From Thioalkalivibrio sp. (lineage in GTDB: Bacteria > Pseudomonadota > Gammaproteobacteria > Ectothiorhodospirales > Ectothiorhodospiraceae): a stretch of DNA of 64,000 nt. A program made the translations under genes and the position numbers. This document shows positions 1 through 10,981 of this stretch, in pieces. Below the pieces are notes generated by a model, which saw only the letters and a list, made by a program, of their open reading frames with translations, had not been told where the DNA came from and ran no database searches. Where the stretch lies: positions 39,412 to 103,411 of the forward strand of contig JAABTX010000003.1 of NCBI GenBank assembly GCA_011389655.1, read 5' to 3'. How positions within the stretch are numbered: the first letter of the stretch is position 1; each line of letters opens with the position of its first letter.

Positions 1-1
1 G

Positions 2-334
2 CCGGCACCGGCGCGCAATGGCTCCCTGAATCTGCGCCAGCGGCGGCTGCACCTGCAGTTCGAGCTCCCCCTGGAGGCGGCGCGTCCGGATCCGACACAG
101 CCGCTGAGCTACCGCGTGTACGACCCGACCTACTGGATCGAGATCCTGCACGACGAGGAAGACGTGATCCATCTCGCCGGCGGCAGCGGCTGCAGTACGC
201 GTATCGAGTCCCCGCGACCGGAGGCCCGGCTGGTGGCCTATGCGGCCACGCTTGATCGGAACCAGCGGGCGCCCATCGAGGATCTCGGCAGACCCTTCGC
301 CGAGGTCGTCTCCGTCGAATGCACACCACGATAG
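2..334 (+). CDS. DUF1007 family periplasmic protein, 3' part only
   Basis: The reading frame is open from the window edge to the TAG at 332-334, so only the last 110 residues are present. The visible part contains the YDPTYWIEI stretch typical of the C-terminal half of DUF1007 proteins, which are exported, poorly characterised proteins usually encoded beside NicO-family nickel/cobalt transporters. The next gene is exactly such a transporter, and its longer possible start (319) overlaps this gene. From family context the product probably assists metal handling in the periplasm. The signal peptide and N-terminal half lie outside the window. Confidence 0.75.
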   Translation, partial: PAPARNGSLNLRQRRLHLQFELPLEAARPDPTQPLSYRVYDPTYWIEILHDEEDVIHLAGGSGCSTRIESPRPEARLVAYAATLDRNQRAPIEDLGRPFAEVVSVECTPR

Positions 335-348
335 GCATCGAGGCACCC

Positions 349-1479
<1,131 letters not shown>

Positions 1480-1672
1480 GGACGCCGTACCCCTCTCCCG
1501 CCTCGGCGGGGGAAGGGGGACCGGGGAAGGGGACCGATTTATGAATCTGTCCCCGGAGGGCTTGCGGAGGGCTCTCCCAATCCGCCGGAAAGGGCCACGC
1601 TTGCGCTCCAACGCGGCAACCGGTAAAAACCGGACACCGCCCTCGCGGGCGCCGCGTCGTCTCAGGAGCACC
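1480..1672 (+). other. Intergenic spacer with CTCTCCCGC-type palindrome
   Basis: This spacer between the transporter and the acyl-CoA synthetase holds an imperfect G+C palindrome near 1490-1525 (CCCTCTCCCGCCTCGGCGGGGGAAGGG-like). It resembles the perfect hairpin at 38107-38128, so it is probably a dispersed repeat that may act as a weak terminator. An open frame crosses the spacer in phase with the downstream gene, but it shows no conserved content. Confidence 0.4.
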
Positions 1673-3487
1673 ATGACCACGTCCGTGATCGTCCCGGAAA
1701 CGGCCGAGAGCCTCGCCGGCCTCTTCCGCGAGCGTGTGCGCGCGAACCCCACCAAGACCGCCTACCGGCAATACGATCACGCCCGGGGGGACTGGGTCAG
1801 GTGCACCTGGGCCGACATGGCGGCGGAGGTCGGGCGGTGGCAGTTCGCGCTGCGGCGCGAGGGGCTCGAGCCGGGCGACCGCGTCGCGATGATGCTCCGC
1901 AACTGCAGGGAGTGGGTGACCTTTGACCTGGCGGCGCTGGGTCTCGGGCTGATCACCATACCGCTGTACACCGACGATCGCGCCGAAAACATCGCCTATA
2001 TCCTGGAACAGGCCGGCGTGAAGCTGCTGCTGGTGGAGGGCAAGATCCAGTGGCGCCGCCTGGCCCCGGCGCGGGACCGGATGCCGACGGTGAAGAGCAT
2101 CATCTCGCTGCACAGCATCGAGGACGAGGACCTGCCCGGCGATCCACGCCTGAAGATGGCCCCCGACTGGCTGTTCGGGCTGGACGGCGAGCTGATCACG
2201 CGATCCGTCGAACCGGATGCGCTGGCGACCATCGTCTACACCTCCGGCACCACCGGCCGGCCGAAGGGGGTGATGCTGTCGCACCGGAACATCCTGTTCA
2301 ATGCCCATGCCGCCTCGCAGTGCGGGCCCCTGAACCAGGATGACGTCTTCCTCTCGTTCCTGCCGCTGTCGCACACGCTGGAGCGGACCGCCGGCTGCTA
2401 CCTGCCGATGATGATTGGCGCAGAGGTGGCCTTCGCCCGCTCGATCCCGCAGCTGGGTGAGGATCTGACCGTGGTCCGCCCCACCGTACTGATCTCGGTA
2501 CCCCGCATCTACGAGAGCGTGTACGCGAAGATCCAGGCCGGGCTGAAGCAGAAGTCGGCCCTCGCCCGCGCCCTGTTCCGGCTTACCGTCGATACCGGCT
2601 GGGCCCGCTTCGAGCACGCGCAGGGACGCGCGGGCTGGTCCCCACGCCTGCTGCTATGGCCCCTGCTCGACCGGCTCGTGGCGCGCAAGGTCCGGGCACG
2701 GCTGGGTGGCCGCATGCAGTACGCGGTGTGCGGAGGCGCGCCCCTGCCACCTCCGATCGCGCGCTTCTTCACCGGCCTCGGCCTGCCCGTCTACCACGGC
2801 TATGGTCTGACCGAATCGAGCCCCGTGGTCAGCGCAAACCGCCCAGCCGACAATCTGCCCGCCTCGATCGGCCGGCCACTGCCGGGAGTGGATGTTCGAG
2901 TGGGTCCGAAGGACGAACTGCTGACCCGCAGCCCCTCGGTGATGCTCGGCTACTGGCAGGACGAGGAGGCCACGAAGGCGACCATCGACGACGACGGGTG
3001 GCTGCGCACTGGCGACAAGGCGCGCTTCGACGAAGAGGGCCACATCTTCATCACCGGGCGGATCAAGGACATCATCGTGCTCGGCAATGGCGAAAAGCTC
3101 CCGCCGGCCGACATGGAGATGGCGATCCAGCTCGACAGCCTGTTCGAACAGGTCATGATCGTGGGCGAGGGCCGACCCTTTCTGTCGGCCCTCGTGGTGC
3201 TGAATCCGGAGGCGTGGCGCGAGTTTGCCGCGCAACTCGACGTCAACCCGGCAAGCGGCGAGGATCTGCGCAGCCGCTTCGTCGAACGCAGCCTGCTCGC
3301 ACGAGTCAACCGCCAGCTCCACGACTTCCCCGGCTTCGCCCGGATCCGGCGCCTGATCCCGCTGCGCGAGCCGTGGACGGTGGACCATGGCCTGCTGACC
3401 CCCACCCTGAAGATGAAGCGCGAGCGCATCGCGGACAGTTTCCGGGACGAGGTCGACGCCGCCTACGCGGATTATGCGGATATCTGA
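1673..3487 (+). CDS. Long-chain fatty-acid--CoA ligase (AMP-forming)
   Basis: A 604-residue adenylate-forming enzyme that activates fatty acids to acyl-CoA through an acyl-AMP intermediate. The phosphate-binding motif YTSGTTGRPKGV starts at about residue 189. GYGLTESSPV and TGDKARFDEEG, followed by the GRIKDIIV hinge, mark the adenylate core and the C-terminal domain. The length and the conserved HTLERTAG segment fit the FAA1/FadD15-like long-chain branch rather than E. coli FadD. An in-frame extension runs upstream to 1367, but ATG 1673 has AGGAG at 1664-1668 and begins where family homology begins. It is transcribed alone and ends against a REP-like repeat. Confidence 0.9.
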   Translation: MTTSVIVPETAESLAGLFRERVRANPTKTAYRQYDHARGDWVRCTWADMAAEVGRWQFALRREGLEPGDRVAMMLRNCREWVTFDLAALGLGLITIPLYTDDRAENIAYILEQAGVKLLLVEGKIQWRRLAPARDRMPTVKSIISLHSIEDEDLPGDPRLKMAPDWLFGLDGELITRSVEPDALATIVYTSGTTGRPKGVMLSHRNILFNAHAASQCGPLNQDDVFLSFLPLSHTLERTAGCYLPMMIGAEVAFARSIPQLGEDLTVVRPTVLISVPRIYESVYAKIQAGLKQKSALARALFRLTVDTGWARFEHAQGRAGWSPRLLLWPLLDRLVARKVRARLGGRMQYAVCGGAPLPPPIARFFTGLGLPVYHGYGLTESSPVVSANRPADNLPASIGRPLPGVDVRVGPKDELLTRSPSVMLGYWQDEEATKATIDDDGWLRTGDKARFDEEGHIFITGRIKDIIVLGNGEKLPPADMEMAIQLDSLFEQVMIVGEGRPFLSALVVLNPEAWREFAAQLDVNPASGEDLRSRFVERSLLARVNRQLHDFPGFARIRRLIPLREPWTVDHGLLTPTLKMKRERIADSFRDEVDAAYADYADI

Positions 3488-3510
3488 GGAAAGGTCGATT
3501 CATCCGGCCT

Positions 3511-3700
3511 CCTGTAGGAGCGAGCCTGCTCGCGAACGCGCCGAAGGCGCGACCAACGCCGGGGCCCGCCCAACGCCCATTCGCGTGCGAGGCACGCTCC
3601 TACGGCGTTCGCTCCGACCCCCGTGGGAGGCGGGCCTCTCGCCGATTCCGGCGCCGGGGAGGATCGGCCGGGGGGCTGGTCTCCTACGAGGGTCGGGCCC
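3511..3700. repeat. REP-like palindromic repeat cluster
   Basis: GTAGGAGCG at 3513-3521 is answered by the inverse CGCTCCTACG at 3595-3604. Further G+C palindromes follow up to about 3690. The core (GTAGGAGCGAGCCTGCTCGCGAA-like) is the classic repetitive extragenic palindrome of gammaproteobacteria. A related single unit lies at 39846-39876. It sits between two convergent genes, the usual place for REP elements, where it can stabilise 3' ends or stop transcription. No transposase is nearby. Confidence 0.75.
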
Positions 3701-3718
3701 GACGGCAGCTCCCCTCAT

Positions 3719-4885
3719 TTACCTCGCAAGAACCGGCCGCAGCCGCGCGACGGCCTCCTCGAGACGCTCGCGCGGCTGCGTGTAGGCGATGCGGATGTGA
3801 TCGCGTCCGGAGCCGGGGCTGAAGTCCGTCCCGGGGGTCAGGGCGACCCCGACCTCGTCGAGAATTCGGGCGCACAGGGCCTCCGAGTCGGATCCGTGGG
3901 CGCGGCTGTCCGCATAGATGTAGAAGGCGCCCTCGGGGCGGGCGTGCAGCTCGAGGCCGAGCCCGGGGAGCGCCGCGAGCAGGAAGTCGCGCCGCGCCTG
4001 CAGCTCACGGACCCGCGCCTGCAACAGGGTCTCGGTGGCGGGCTCGAAGGCGGCCAGCGCAGCCGTCTGGGCCACGGTCGGCGGGGCGACGAAGAGATTT
4101 TGCGCCAGCCGTCTGACCGGCTCGATCCAGTCCTCCGGCACCACCATCCAGCCCAGACGCCAGCCGGTCATCACGTAGTACTTGGAGAAGCTGTTCACGA
4201 TGACCGCGTCGGGCACCGTCGAGAGCGCGGTGCCGGGCGGCCGGTCGAAGATCAGGCGCCCGTAGATCTCGTCCATGATCAGCACCCCGCCGCGCCCCCG
4301 GACCACCTCGGCGATGGCGGTCAACTCCGCCTCCGGGAGCAGCGTTCCGGTGGGGTTCGCGGGCGATGCCAGCATCAACGCGCGGGTCCCGGGACGCCAT
4401 GCGGCCGCGATCCGGCTCGCGGTGGGCTGGAAGCCCGATTGCGGCGGGACGGGTACCGGGACCGGCTGCCCGCCCAGGGCGGTGACGAACTGGCGGTTGC
4501 AGGCGTAACCGGGGTCGGGCAACAGCACCGCGTCGCCTGCATCGGTCCCGGCCGCGAGCGCAAGCAGGATCGCCGCCGAGGCTCCGCTGGTGACGACCAC
4601 GCGTTCCGGATCGATGCGCAGACCGTAGAGCCTCAGGTAGTCCCCGGCGATCGCGGCGCGCAGTGCACCGGTACCGTGCGCCGGCGTGTACCGGACCACG
4701 CCCGCGGCCATGGCCCGTGTTGCCGCCGCAACGACCGGCTCCGGGGTGGGGAAGTCCGGCTCCCCCACCTCCAGGTGGATCACGTCCCGGCCCACGGCCT
4801 CCAGGGCCTGGGACCGGGCCAGCACCTGCATCACCCGGAACGGCTCCATCCCGAGGCCCCGCTCCGACAGTCCCGGCGCGGACAT
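3719..4885 (-). CDS. PLP-dependent class I/II aminotransferase
   Basis: A 388-residue fold-type I aminotransferase of the AspC/AlaA-like group. The Schiff-base lysine is K235 in SFSKYYVMTGWRLGW, whose GWRLGW also supplies a PLP-phosphate-binding Arg. The substrate and cofactor contacts N177 (SPANPTG), D205 and Y208 (MDEIYG) are present. The protein starts two bases after the end of der and reads the same way, so the two genes are probably cotranscribed. The amino donor cannot be deduced; aspartate, alanine or an aromatic acid are all possible. The Asn-Pro-Thr-Gly and Asp-Glu-Ile-Tyr motifs are intact, so the enzyme should be active. Confidence 0.88.
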   Translation of the reverse strand: MSAPGLSERGLGMEPFRVMQVLARSQALEAVGRDVIHLEVGEPDFPTPEPVVAAATRAMAAGVVRYTPAHGTGALRAAIAGDYLRLYGLRIDPERVVVTSGASAAILLALAAGTDAGDAVLLPDPGYACNRQFVTALGGQPVPVPVPPQSGFQPTASRIAAAWRPGTRALMLASPANPTGTLLPEAELTAIAEVVRGRGGVLIMDEIYGRLIFDRPPGTALSTVPDAVIVNSFSKYYVMTGWRLGWMVVPEDWIEPVRRLAQNLFVAPPTVAQTAALAAFEPATETLLQARVRELQARRDFLLAALPGLGLELHARPEGAFYIYADSRAHGSDSEALCARILDEVGVALTPGTDFSPGSGRDHIRIAYTQPRERLEEAVARLRPVLAR

Positions 4886-4887
4886 CC

Positions 4888-6315
4888 TCAGCGCTTCTTC
4901 ACGTGGCGCAGCATGCGCTTGCGCTTGCGCCGCTGCCGTTCCGTGAGCACGTTCCTGCGGCCGGCAAAGGGATTCCTGCCGGTCCTGAACTCCAGGCGCA
5001 ACGGGGTTCCGACCAGTCCCAGGTGCTTGCGAAAGAAGTTCTCCAGGAAGCGCTTGTAGCTCGCCGGCAGGGCCTCGGTCTGGTTGCCGTGGATCACGAT
5101 CACGGGCGGGTTCTGCCCGCCCTGGTGGGCATAGCGCAGCTTGATCCGCCGGTGTCCGACCAGCGGCGGCTGATGTTCGGCCACCGCCGATTCGAGCAGC
5201 CGGGAGAGCTGCGGGGTGGAGAGCTCGGCGAAGGCGCTGGCCCAGGCCTCGCGCACGTCCTCGAGCAGGTGTCCGACGTTCGTGCCGTGCAGCGCCGAGA
5301 TCAGGCGCAGCCGCGCGAAACGCAGGAAACCGAGCCGGCGCTCGAGGTCCCGGCGCACCATCTCGCGGCTATCCGGCTCGAGGCCATCCCACTTGTTCAC
5401 CGCCAGCACGAGCGCCCTCCCCGCCTCCAGCGCCAGGCCGAGCAGGTGGGCGTCCTGATCCGCGATGCCGGACTGGGCATCGAGCACCATGATCACCACG
5501 TGCGCGGCCTCGATCGCCTTCAGCGTCTTGATCACGCTGAATTTCTCCACGGTGTCGTGTACCCGGGCCCGGCGCCGCACGCCGGCCGTGTCGATCAGCG
5601 TGTAATCCTGCCCGTCGCGGGTGAAGGGAATGAAGATGCTGTCCCGCGTGGTTCCGGCGATCGGGGTGGCGAGCACGCGCTCAGCGCCCAGCAGCCGGTT
5701 GATCAGCGTGGACTTGCCGACGTTCGGACGGCCGATCACCGCGACCCGGATTCCGGGCCAGCGATCCAGTGCCTCCGCCTCTTCTGCCGGGACCGGCCCC
5801 TCGCCGCCCGGTTCCGCCTGCTGCAGATCGAGTTCATCGCGCACCCGCTGCATCAGTACCGTGACCCCGCGCCCGTGCACGGCCGCGATCGGCAGGATAG
5901 GCCCGAGTCCGAGGGCGTGGAACTCCGCGGTGGCCGAATCGATGTCGAGACCGTCGGTCTTGTTCGCCACCACGAGGGCCCGCACCCCCTCGCTGCGCAG
6001 CCCGCGCGCGATCGACTCGTCCAGTGCGGTCAACCCGGCCCGGGCATCCACCATCAGCAGCACCAGGTCGGCCTCGGCGATCGCCTGGCGCGTCTGCCGG
6101 GCCATCGCGGCGTCCATGGTCTCTTCCTCGCCCGACAGCCCCCCGGTGTCCACCACCATGTACGGGAAGCCACCGGTCCGGCCAATCCCGTACTGGCGAT
6201 CCCTGGTGAGGCCCGGCAGGTCCGCGACCAGTGCGTCCCTGGAACGCGTGAGTTGGTTGAAGAGTGTGGATTTTCCGACATTGGGCCGCCCGACCAGGGC
6301 GATCACCGGAATCAT
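4888..6315 (-). CDS. der: Ribosome biogenesis GTPase Der (EngA)
   Basis: A 475-residue protein with two tandem GTPase domains, the hallmark of Der, which matures the 50S subunit. The first P-loop [12 protein letters not shown] is at about residues 9-20 with DTGG at 56-59 and NKTD at 118-121. The second P-loop GRPNVGKST is at about 195-203. A C-terminal KH-like domain and a very basic tail (about the last 40 residues) contact rRNA. A GTG nine bases further upstream is possible, but ATG 6315 gives the family-typical N-terminus [10 protein letters not shown]. The order bamB-der is the usual gammaproteobacterial arrangement. Confidence 0.97.
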   Translation of the reverse strand: MIPVIALVGRPNVGKSTLFNQLTRSRDALVADLPGLTRDRQYGIGRTGGFPYMVVDTGGLSGEEETMDAAMARQTRQAIAEADLVLLMVDARAGLTALDESIARGLRSEGVRALVVANKTDGLDIDSATAEFHALGLGPILPIAAVHGRGVTVLMQRVRDELDLQQAEPGGEGPVPAEEAEALDRWPGIRVAVIGRPNVGKSTLINRLLGAERVLATPIAGTTRDSIFIPFTRDGQDYTLIDTAGVRRRARVHDTVEKFSVIKTLKAIEAAHVVIMVLDAQSGIADQDAHLLGLALEAGRALVLAVNKWDGLEPDSREMVRRDLERRLGFLRFARLRLISALHGTNVGHLLEDVREAWASAFAELSTPQLSRLLESAVAEHQPPLVGHRRIKLRYAHQGGQNPPVIVIHGNQTEALPASYKRFLENFFRKHLGLVGTPLRLEFRTGRNPFAGRRNVLTERQRRKRKRMLRHVKKR

Positions 6316-6375
6316 CCCGCCCACCCTGCAGAGGGCTCATGCGCCGGGCGCTGCCGACGCGCCCGGCGTCTGGTC

Positions 6376-7554
6376 TCAGTCATCGTCCACACGCGCCCGG
6401 ATCGCGCTGACCCGGCCATCGGCAGAGATGACATAGAGCACCCCGTCGTTCAGCACCGGCCGGGTGACGATCGCACCGGAACCCGGCCGGGTCCGGGCCA
6501 TGATGCTGCCATCGTCGAGGCTCAGCCAGTGCAGGTAGCCCTGGTAATCCCCGACGACGGCCTGATCGCCGACCGCAACCGGTGCGGTAACACCGCGCAA
6601 CCGCAGGTCGCGCTGCTGCCAGAGGTCTCCGCCATTGCGCGGATCGAGCCCCCAGATGTGGCTGTCTGCCGCCGTCATCACCAGCACCGCGGACTCCGGA
6701 TCGATGTCACCCCCCTGGTAGGAGGAGAATTCCCGGGACCAGATCGTGTCCCCGCTGTCCAGTGTGACCGCGACCAGGCGGCCCTGGTAGGTGGCGGCGA
6801 AGGCTGCGCCCCGATGGACCGGTATGTAGCCATCGGCATCGATCAGCCGCTCCAGTTCCGAGCGGCCGGAGGGAATCCCGACGGTGGCCTCCCACAGCAC
6901 GTTGCCCCGACCGGCGCCCAGCATCAGCAGGCGCCCGGTGTCGAAACTGGCCAGCACCCTGCCGGGCAGTATCTGCGGCACCTGTGCGCCTCGCAGGCTC
7001 AGCGCGGGTGTGGTGCGCAGCGCCGTCCAGCGGGTGGAGCCCGAGGCCGCGTCCAGGGCGTGCAGCCGGCCGTCGTTGGTCCGTGCAATCACCTGTCCAC
7101 CCGCCACCGCGGAGACCGCCACCACCTCGCTGGACAGCTGCGTGCGCCAGATCTCGTCGCCGTCGTCGAGATTCACGGCGATCGCCAGGCCCTCGAGTGT
7201 CCCGAGCACGGCAATATCGTCCCCGACACCCATGCCCGCGGCGACCTGGACGTCATCCAGGCGCGTATCCCAGCGCGCGCTTCCGGAATCGAGCTCCAGC
7301 GCCGTCACGCGACCACGGACATCCGCCACCACGATCAGGTCCTCGGTCACCCCGGGACGCATCTGCCAGAGAAAGCGGTCGCCGCCCCGGCCGATGGACC
7401 GGGACCACAGGGTGGTCGGCGTCCCCACCGCGGTGAACTCGGGCAGCGGTGCCGGCGGTTCCGTGGTGTCGCGGCTCCACAGGCCGCAGGCGGCAAGGGA
7501 GAGAACAAGCGCGGAGACCAGACCGAGACGCAGCGCAGCGGCGATCATGTTCAA
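6376..7554 (-). CDS. bamB: Outer-membrane protein assembly lipoprotein BamB
   Basis: A 392-residue lipoprotein. A hydrophobic signal ends in the lipobox LAAC near residue 23, so the mature protein should be anchored in the outer membrane facing the periplasm. The rest is a run of PQQ-like beta-propeller blades with repeated 'ALD..SG...W' units, including LDAASGSTRWTAL. BamB binds BamA and helps insert beta-barrel proteins. A second ATG two codons downstream is an alternative start. It lies between yfgM and der, the conserved order. Confidence 0.95.
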   Translation of the reverse strand: MNMIAAALRLGLVSALVLSLAACGLWSRDTTEPPAPLPEFTAVGTPTTLWSRSIGRGGDRFLWQMRPGVTEDLIVVADVRGRVTALELDSGSARWDTRLDDVQVAAGMGVGDDIAVLGTLEGLAIAVNLDDGDEIWRTQLSSEVVAVSAVAGGQVIARTNDGRLHALDAASGSTRWTALRTTPALSLRGAQVPQILPGRVLASFDTGRLLMLGAGRGNVLWEATVGIPSGRSELERLIDADGYIPVHRGAAFAATYQGRLVAVTLDSGDTIWSREFSSYQGGDIDPESAVLVMTAADSHIWGLDPRNGGDLWQQRDLRLRGVTAPVAVGDQAVVGDYQGYLHWLSLDDGSIMARTRPGSGAIVTRPVLNDGVLYVISADGRVSAIRARVDDD

Positions 7555-7645
7555 TGGTGACCCTTGACCTGGCGGTGAGACAGAACCAGCACAGCATTGC
7601 GCGGCCGGAGTTCAATCTTCGGAATCACGTGTCGGGCCATTGCCG

Positions 7646-8260
7646 TCAGGCCGCGAGTTCATCGAGCTTCAGACGCAGAAACTCGGTGTCGTGTCCGGCC
7701 GCGAGGGCCTCCTCGTAGCGCCGCCGGGCCTCCTCGTTCTCGCCCCGGGCCCGGGCGATGTCGCCGCGGACCTCGGCGCGCAGCCCCGAAAAGGCATCCG
7801 AGGTCACATCCGCCAGCACCGCCTCCGCCTCGTCGACGCGTTCCGCAGCCACCAGATGACGCGCCAGGCGCAGCGACATGACCTGGCGATAGCCCGCTTC
7901 CACGGCGGCCGAGCGCGCCTGCTCGAGCGCATGAATCGCCCTCTCCGAGTCGTCCTGGCGGACCGCGGCGTCCGCGATCAGCGCCCAGCCCATGGACACA
8001 TAGGGCGTGCCGCGGCCGTTCTCGGCGAGTTCCGGTGCCAGCGCGGAGGCCTGCGCGAACTGGCCGGCCTCAACATGCGACCGCACCATCATGTACAACT
8101 CGGATGCGGCCTCCGCACGGTCCGCCTGGCGATCGGTCCACCAGTTCCAGCCAAAGAGTCCGGCGATGCCCAGTATCACACCGCCGATGACAGCGGATCC
8201 GTTGTCGGACCACCACTGCTTGATTCGTTCGCCTTTTTCCTCGTCGGTGAGGTCGCTCAT
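7646..8260 (-). CDS. yfgM: YfgM-like ancillary SecYEG translocon subunit (TPR)
   Basis: A 204-residue protein with a short cytoplasmic N-terminus, one membrane helix at about residues 22-40 (ending FGWNWW) and a periplasmic TPR-like helical region. In E. coli, YfgM associates with SecYEG and the chaperone PpiD and protects secreted proteins. The ATG overlaps the hisS stop as ATGA, so translation is probably coupled. The C-terminal repeats (residues about 140-200) are rich in Ala and Glu as in the family. Placement between hisS and bamB supports the assignment. Confidence 0.9.
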   Translation of the reverse strand: MSDLTDEEKGERIKQWWSDNGSAVIGGVILGIAGLFGWNWWTDRQADRAEAASELYMMVRSHVEAGQFAQASALAPELAENGRGTPYVSMGWALIADAAVRQDDSERAIHALEQARSAAVEAGYRQVMSLRLARHLVAAERVDEAEAVLADVTSDAFSGLRAEVRGDIARARGENEEARRRYEEALAAGHDTEFLRLKLDELAA

Positions 8261-9555
8261 CTGTCCGGTCCTCCGGGTTGTCTCTGAAGCCGCGCCCGCA
8301 TCAGTGCCGGCAGATCCTGCTGGGCAAGCGTCAGCTGCCCGGCCGCCGAATCGCGCAGCGGCTTCAGCACCACCGTGCCCGCGGCGATCTCGTCGACACC
8401 AAGGATAACCGCGTAGCGGGCACCGGTCCTGTCGGCCTTCTTCATCTGCGCCTTCATGCTGCCGCCGCCGCAGTTCAGCGTCAGACGCAGTGTCGGCAGT
8501 TCGTCGCGCAGGCGCTCGGCCAGCGCGAAGGCCTCCGGGCCCGCCCCGGCCCCGGCCGGGACGACCAGATAGATATCCGGCCCCACCGGCTCCGATGCCG
8601 ATCCCTGCGCGAGCAGCAGGGTAACCAGCCGCTCGAGGCCCATCGCGAGCCCGATGGCCGGGGTGGCGCGTCCACCCAGCTGTTCCACCAGGCCGTCGTA
8701 GCGCCCCCCCGCACAGACCGTGCCCTGGGCGCCGAGTTCGTCGGTGACCCACTCGAACACCGTGTGGGTGTAGTAGTCGAGCCCGCGCACGAGGCGCGGA
8801 TTGTGCGTGTAGGCGATGCCCAGGGTGTCGAGATGGGTCAGCAGCATGTCGAAGTGCGCGCGCGATTCCGCGTCGAGATCGTCGAACAGGGTCGGCGCCT
8901 CGCGCGCCACCGCAGCGGTGTCGGGATGCTTGCTGTCCAGAAGCCGCAGGGGATTGTCGTAGAGCCGCCGAAGTGCCTCCGGATCCAGCGCCTCCTGGCG
9001 GGCCTCAAAATAGGTGATCAGCCGATCACGGTAACGGGCGCGGCTGGCGGGGGTGCCGAGGGTATTGATCTCCAGGCGCAGGTTGCGCAGCCCCAGCGTT
9101 CGCCAGAGTCTGGCGGTGAAGGCCAGCAGCTCGGCGTCGATGTCCGGGCCCGGCACCCCGAAGACCTCGATGCCGACCTGATGGAACTGCCGGTAGCGGC
9201 CCTTCTGCGGACGCTCGTGCCGGAACATCGGCCCCAGGTACCAGAGCCGCTGCACCTGATTGTGCAGCAGACCGTGCTCGATGCCGGCGCGCACGCAGCC
9301 CGCGGTACCCTCCGGCCGCAGGCTCAGCAGATCGCCATTGCGATCCTCGAAGGTGTACATCTCCTTTTCGACGATGTCGGTGACATCGCCGATCGAGCGC
9401 GCGAAGAGTTCGGTAAACTCGACCGACGGCAGACGGATCTCCTGGTAACCGTAGGCCTCGAGCTGGCGGCGGATCTGGTGCTCGAGTTCCTGCCACACGT
9501 GCACCGTGTCGGGCAGGATGTCGTGCATTCCCCGGATCGATCGAATCGCCTTCAT
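8257..9555 (-). CDS. hisS: Histidyl-tRNA synthetase
   Basis: A 432-residue class II aminoacyl-tRNA synthetase. It starts with the conserved IRGMHDILP segment, has class II motif 2 around [18 protein letters not shown] and motif 3 around [11 protein letters not shown]. The histidine-specific LVRGLDYYT motif is present near residue 258. The C-terminal anticodon-binding domain covers about residues 330-430. The length matches the bacterial family. ispG, which separates rodZ from hisS in many gammaproteobacteria, is missing here; only 43 bases separate the two genes. Confidence 0.97.
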   Translation of the reverse strand: MKAIRSIRGMHDILPDTVHVWQELEHQIRRQLEAYGYQEIRLPSVEFTELFARSIGDVTDIVEKEMYTFEDRNGDLLSLRPEGTAGCVRAGIEHGLLHNQVQRLWYLGPMFRHERPQKGRYRQFHQVGIEVFGVPGPDIDAELLAFTARLWRTLGLRNLRLEINTLGTPASRARYRDRLITYFEARQEALDPEALRRLYDNPLRLLDSKHPDTAAVAREAPTLFDDLDAESRAHFDMLLTHLDTLGIAYTHNPRLVRGLDYYTHTVFEWVTDELGAQGTVCAGGRYDGLVEQLGGRATPAIGLAMGLERLVTLLLAQGSASEPVGPDIYLVVPAGAGAGPEAFALAERLRDELPTLRLTLNCGGGSMKAQMKKADRTGARYAVILGVDEIAAGTVVLKPLRDSAAGQLTLAQQDLPALMRARLQRQPGGPDR

Positions 9556-9598
9556 GCCGGTACCGGTGCGCCGGCGCGGCTGTTGTGTGACCGCCGCA

Positions 9599-10981
9599 TC
9601 AGTCGGCGCCCAGCGTCAATCGTGCGGTCCGGTCCTCGCGCGTGTATGCCTCCAGGGCCACCGGCCCGCCGTCCCGGCTCACGCGGACCTCGGGTGCATT
9701 GCCGAGGATCAACCGCGCCGGCATCTCCACCACGATGCGGCGTTCGTCGCCCGCATGGAAGACGCCCTGCAAGACCACGTCGTCGGCCGCGGAGCGGACT
9801 TCGATCCAGGAGGTTCCGTCAAAGGACAGGGTCAGCGTGCTTGGGTCGCCGACCGCGGCAACGCCACCCTGCCCCGAGGGTGGCATCGGCTCCGGAACGG
9901 CCGGCATCCCGGGGTCGGCCGGCATGCCCGTCTGCGCTTCCGCGCGCACGCCCGGATCAGGCGCTGGGACCGTGGTCGTTCCGGCCTCCGGGGTGCCCGG
10001 CATTGGTTCCGTGGCCGGTGCCGGTACTGCCGCCGATGGCTCCAATGGGGGCTCCGGCGCGGGCTCCGGAGCCGGCCCCGGCTCAGGCGCGGGCGCCGCC
10101 GGCTCGGCGGGAGCGGCAGGCAGCCCGGGCTCCTGCAGCAAGGGCTCCGGCGGGGCCGGCAACGGGTCGGGTGGCAACGGCTCGCCGACCCGGCCGAGGG
10201 CCTCCGGCCCGGGAACCCGCTGCAGTTCCTCCGCCGGCTCCGGCACCATTGGGGTTCCCGACTCCGGCTCGGCCAGCGGCTCGGGCGCAGCGCCTGCGAA
10301 GCGCTGGACCTGTTCGCCGAACCAATCCGACAGAGCGGCCGTCGGGGCCTCTCCGTTGCCACCGCTCCAGGTGTAGACGCCAAGGCCGAGGGCCGAGGCG
10401 AGGATCGCCGCCACCGTCAGCCCCCAGATACCGCGGCTCAGGCCCCAGCGCCCGGAGGCATCCCGCTGCACGGTGGCCTTGAGGACGGGCTCCGCGTAAC
10501 CCAGCCCCTCGTAGGACCGGATCCAGGTCTCCGCGTCGTTGTTCAGTTCCCGCGCCACCGTCCGAAGGTAGCCGCGCACATAGGCCGGCGGCATCGCCTC
10601 GAAGCGGTTGGCCTCGAGGTCCTCGATGATCCGGCGGGACAGGCGCGTGCGCGAGGCAAGATCGGCGATGGCGATCCCCGCCCGCTCGCGTGCATGCCGC
10701 ATGGCCGCCCCCGGGTGCCCCGGGGAGGCCTCCTCCATCTCCACTGGCGAGGACTGGGTGCGCGCAGTCAGGCTGCCGACCACCGACACCGGCGGTCCCG
10801 GTTCGAGGATGTCATCGCGCCGCTGCCGTACACTGCCATTCACCCGGGGCGGGGCCTCGTCAGAGGCACCCGATTCCCGCTCACCGGAACCGCCATTGCG
10901 CAGGCCCAGCGGCAGGCTGGAGATGTCATCGAGGTCATCCAGCCGGCCGAACACGGGCTCCTTGTCCTTCCGTTCAGCCAC
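9599..10981 (-). CDS. rodZ: RodZ-like cell-shape protein (HTH, TM, DUF4115)
   Basis: A 460-residue protein with an N-terminal HTH_25 domain (about 90-155, [19 protein letters not shown]), one transmembrane helix (about 184-204), a long Pro/Glu/Ala-rich periplasmic linker (about 225-375) and a C-terminal DUF4115 domain (about 385-460). RodZ links MreB filaments to the cell-wall elongation machinery. The first 85 residues, acidic and of low complexity, are not usual in E. coli RodZ. The start overlaps the end of pilW by eight bases, so translational coupling is likely and the upstream start is plausible. The linker is unusually long. Confidence 0.9.
   Translation of the reverse strand: MAERKDKEPVFGRLDDLDDISSLPLGLRNGGSGERESGASDEAPPRVNGSVRQRRDDILEPGPPVSVVGSLTARTQSSPVEMEEASPGHPGAAMRHARERAGIAIADLASRTRLSRRIIEDLEANRFEAMPPAYVRGYLRTVARELNNDAETWIRSYEGLGYAEPVLKATVQRDASGRWGLSRGIWGLTVAAILASALGLGVYTWSGGNGEAPTAALSDWFGEQVQRFAGAAPEPLAEPESGTPMVPEPAEELQRVPGPEALGRVGEPLPPDPLPAPPEPLLQEPGLPAAPAEPAAPAPEPGPAPEPAPEPPLEPSAAVPAPATEPMPGTPEAGTTTVPAPDPGVRAEAQTGMPADPGMPAVPEPMPPSGQGGVAAVGDPSTLTLSFDGTSWIEVRSAADDVVLQGVFHAGDERRIVVEMPARLILGNAPEVRVSRDGGPVALEAYTREDRTARLTLGAD

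Noticed and set aside
4663..7560. A 965-codon open frame on the plus strand
   Set aside because: It lies opposite der and bamB, which have full domain matches. Its protein has no family features. In DNA this rich in G and C, stop codons are scarce and long shadow frames are expected.
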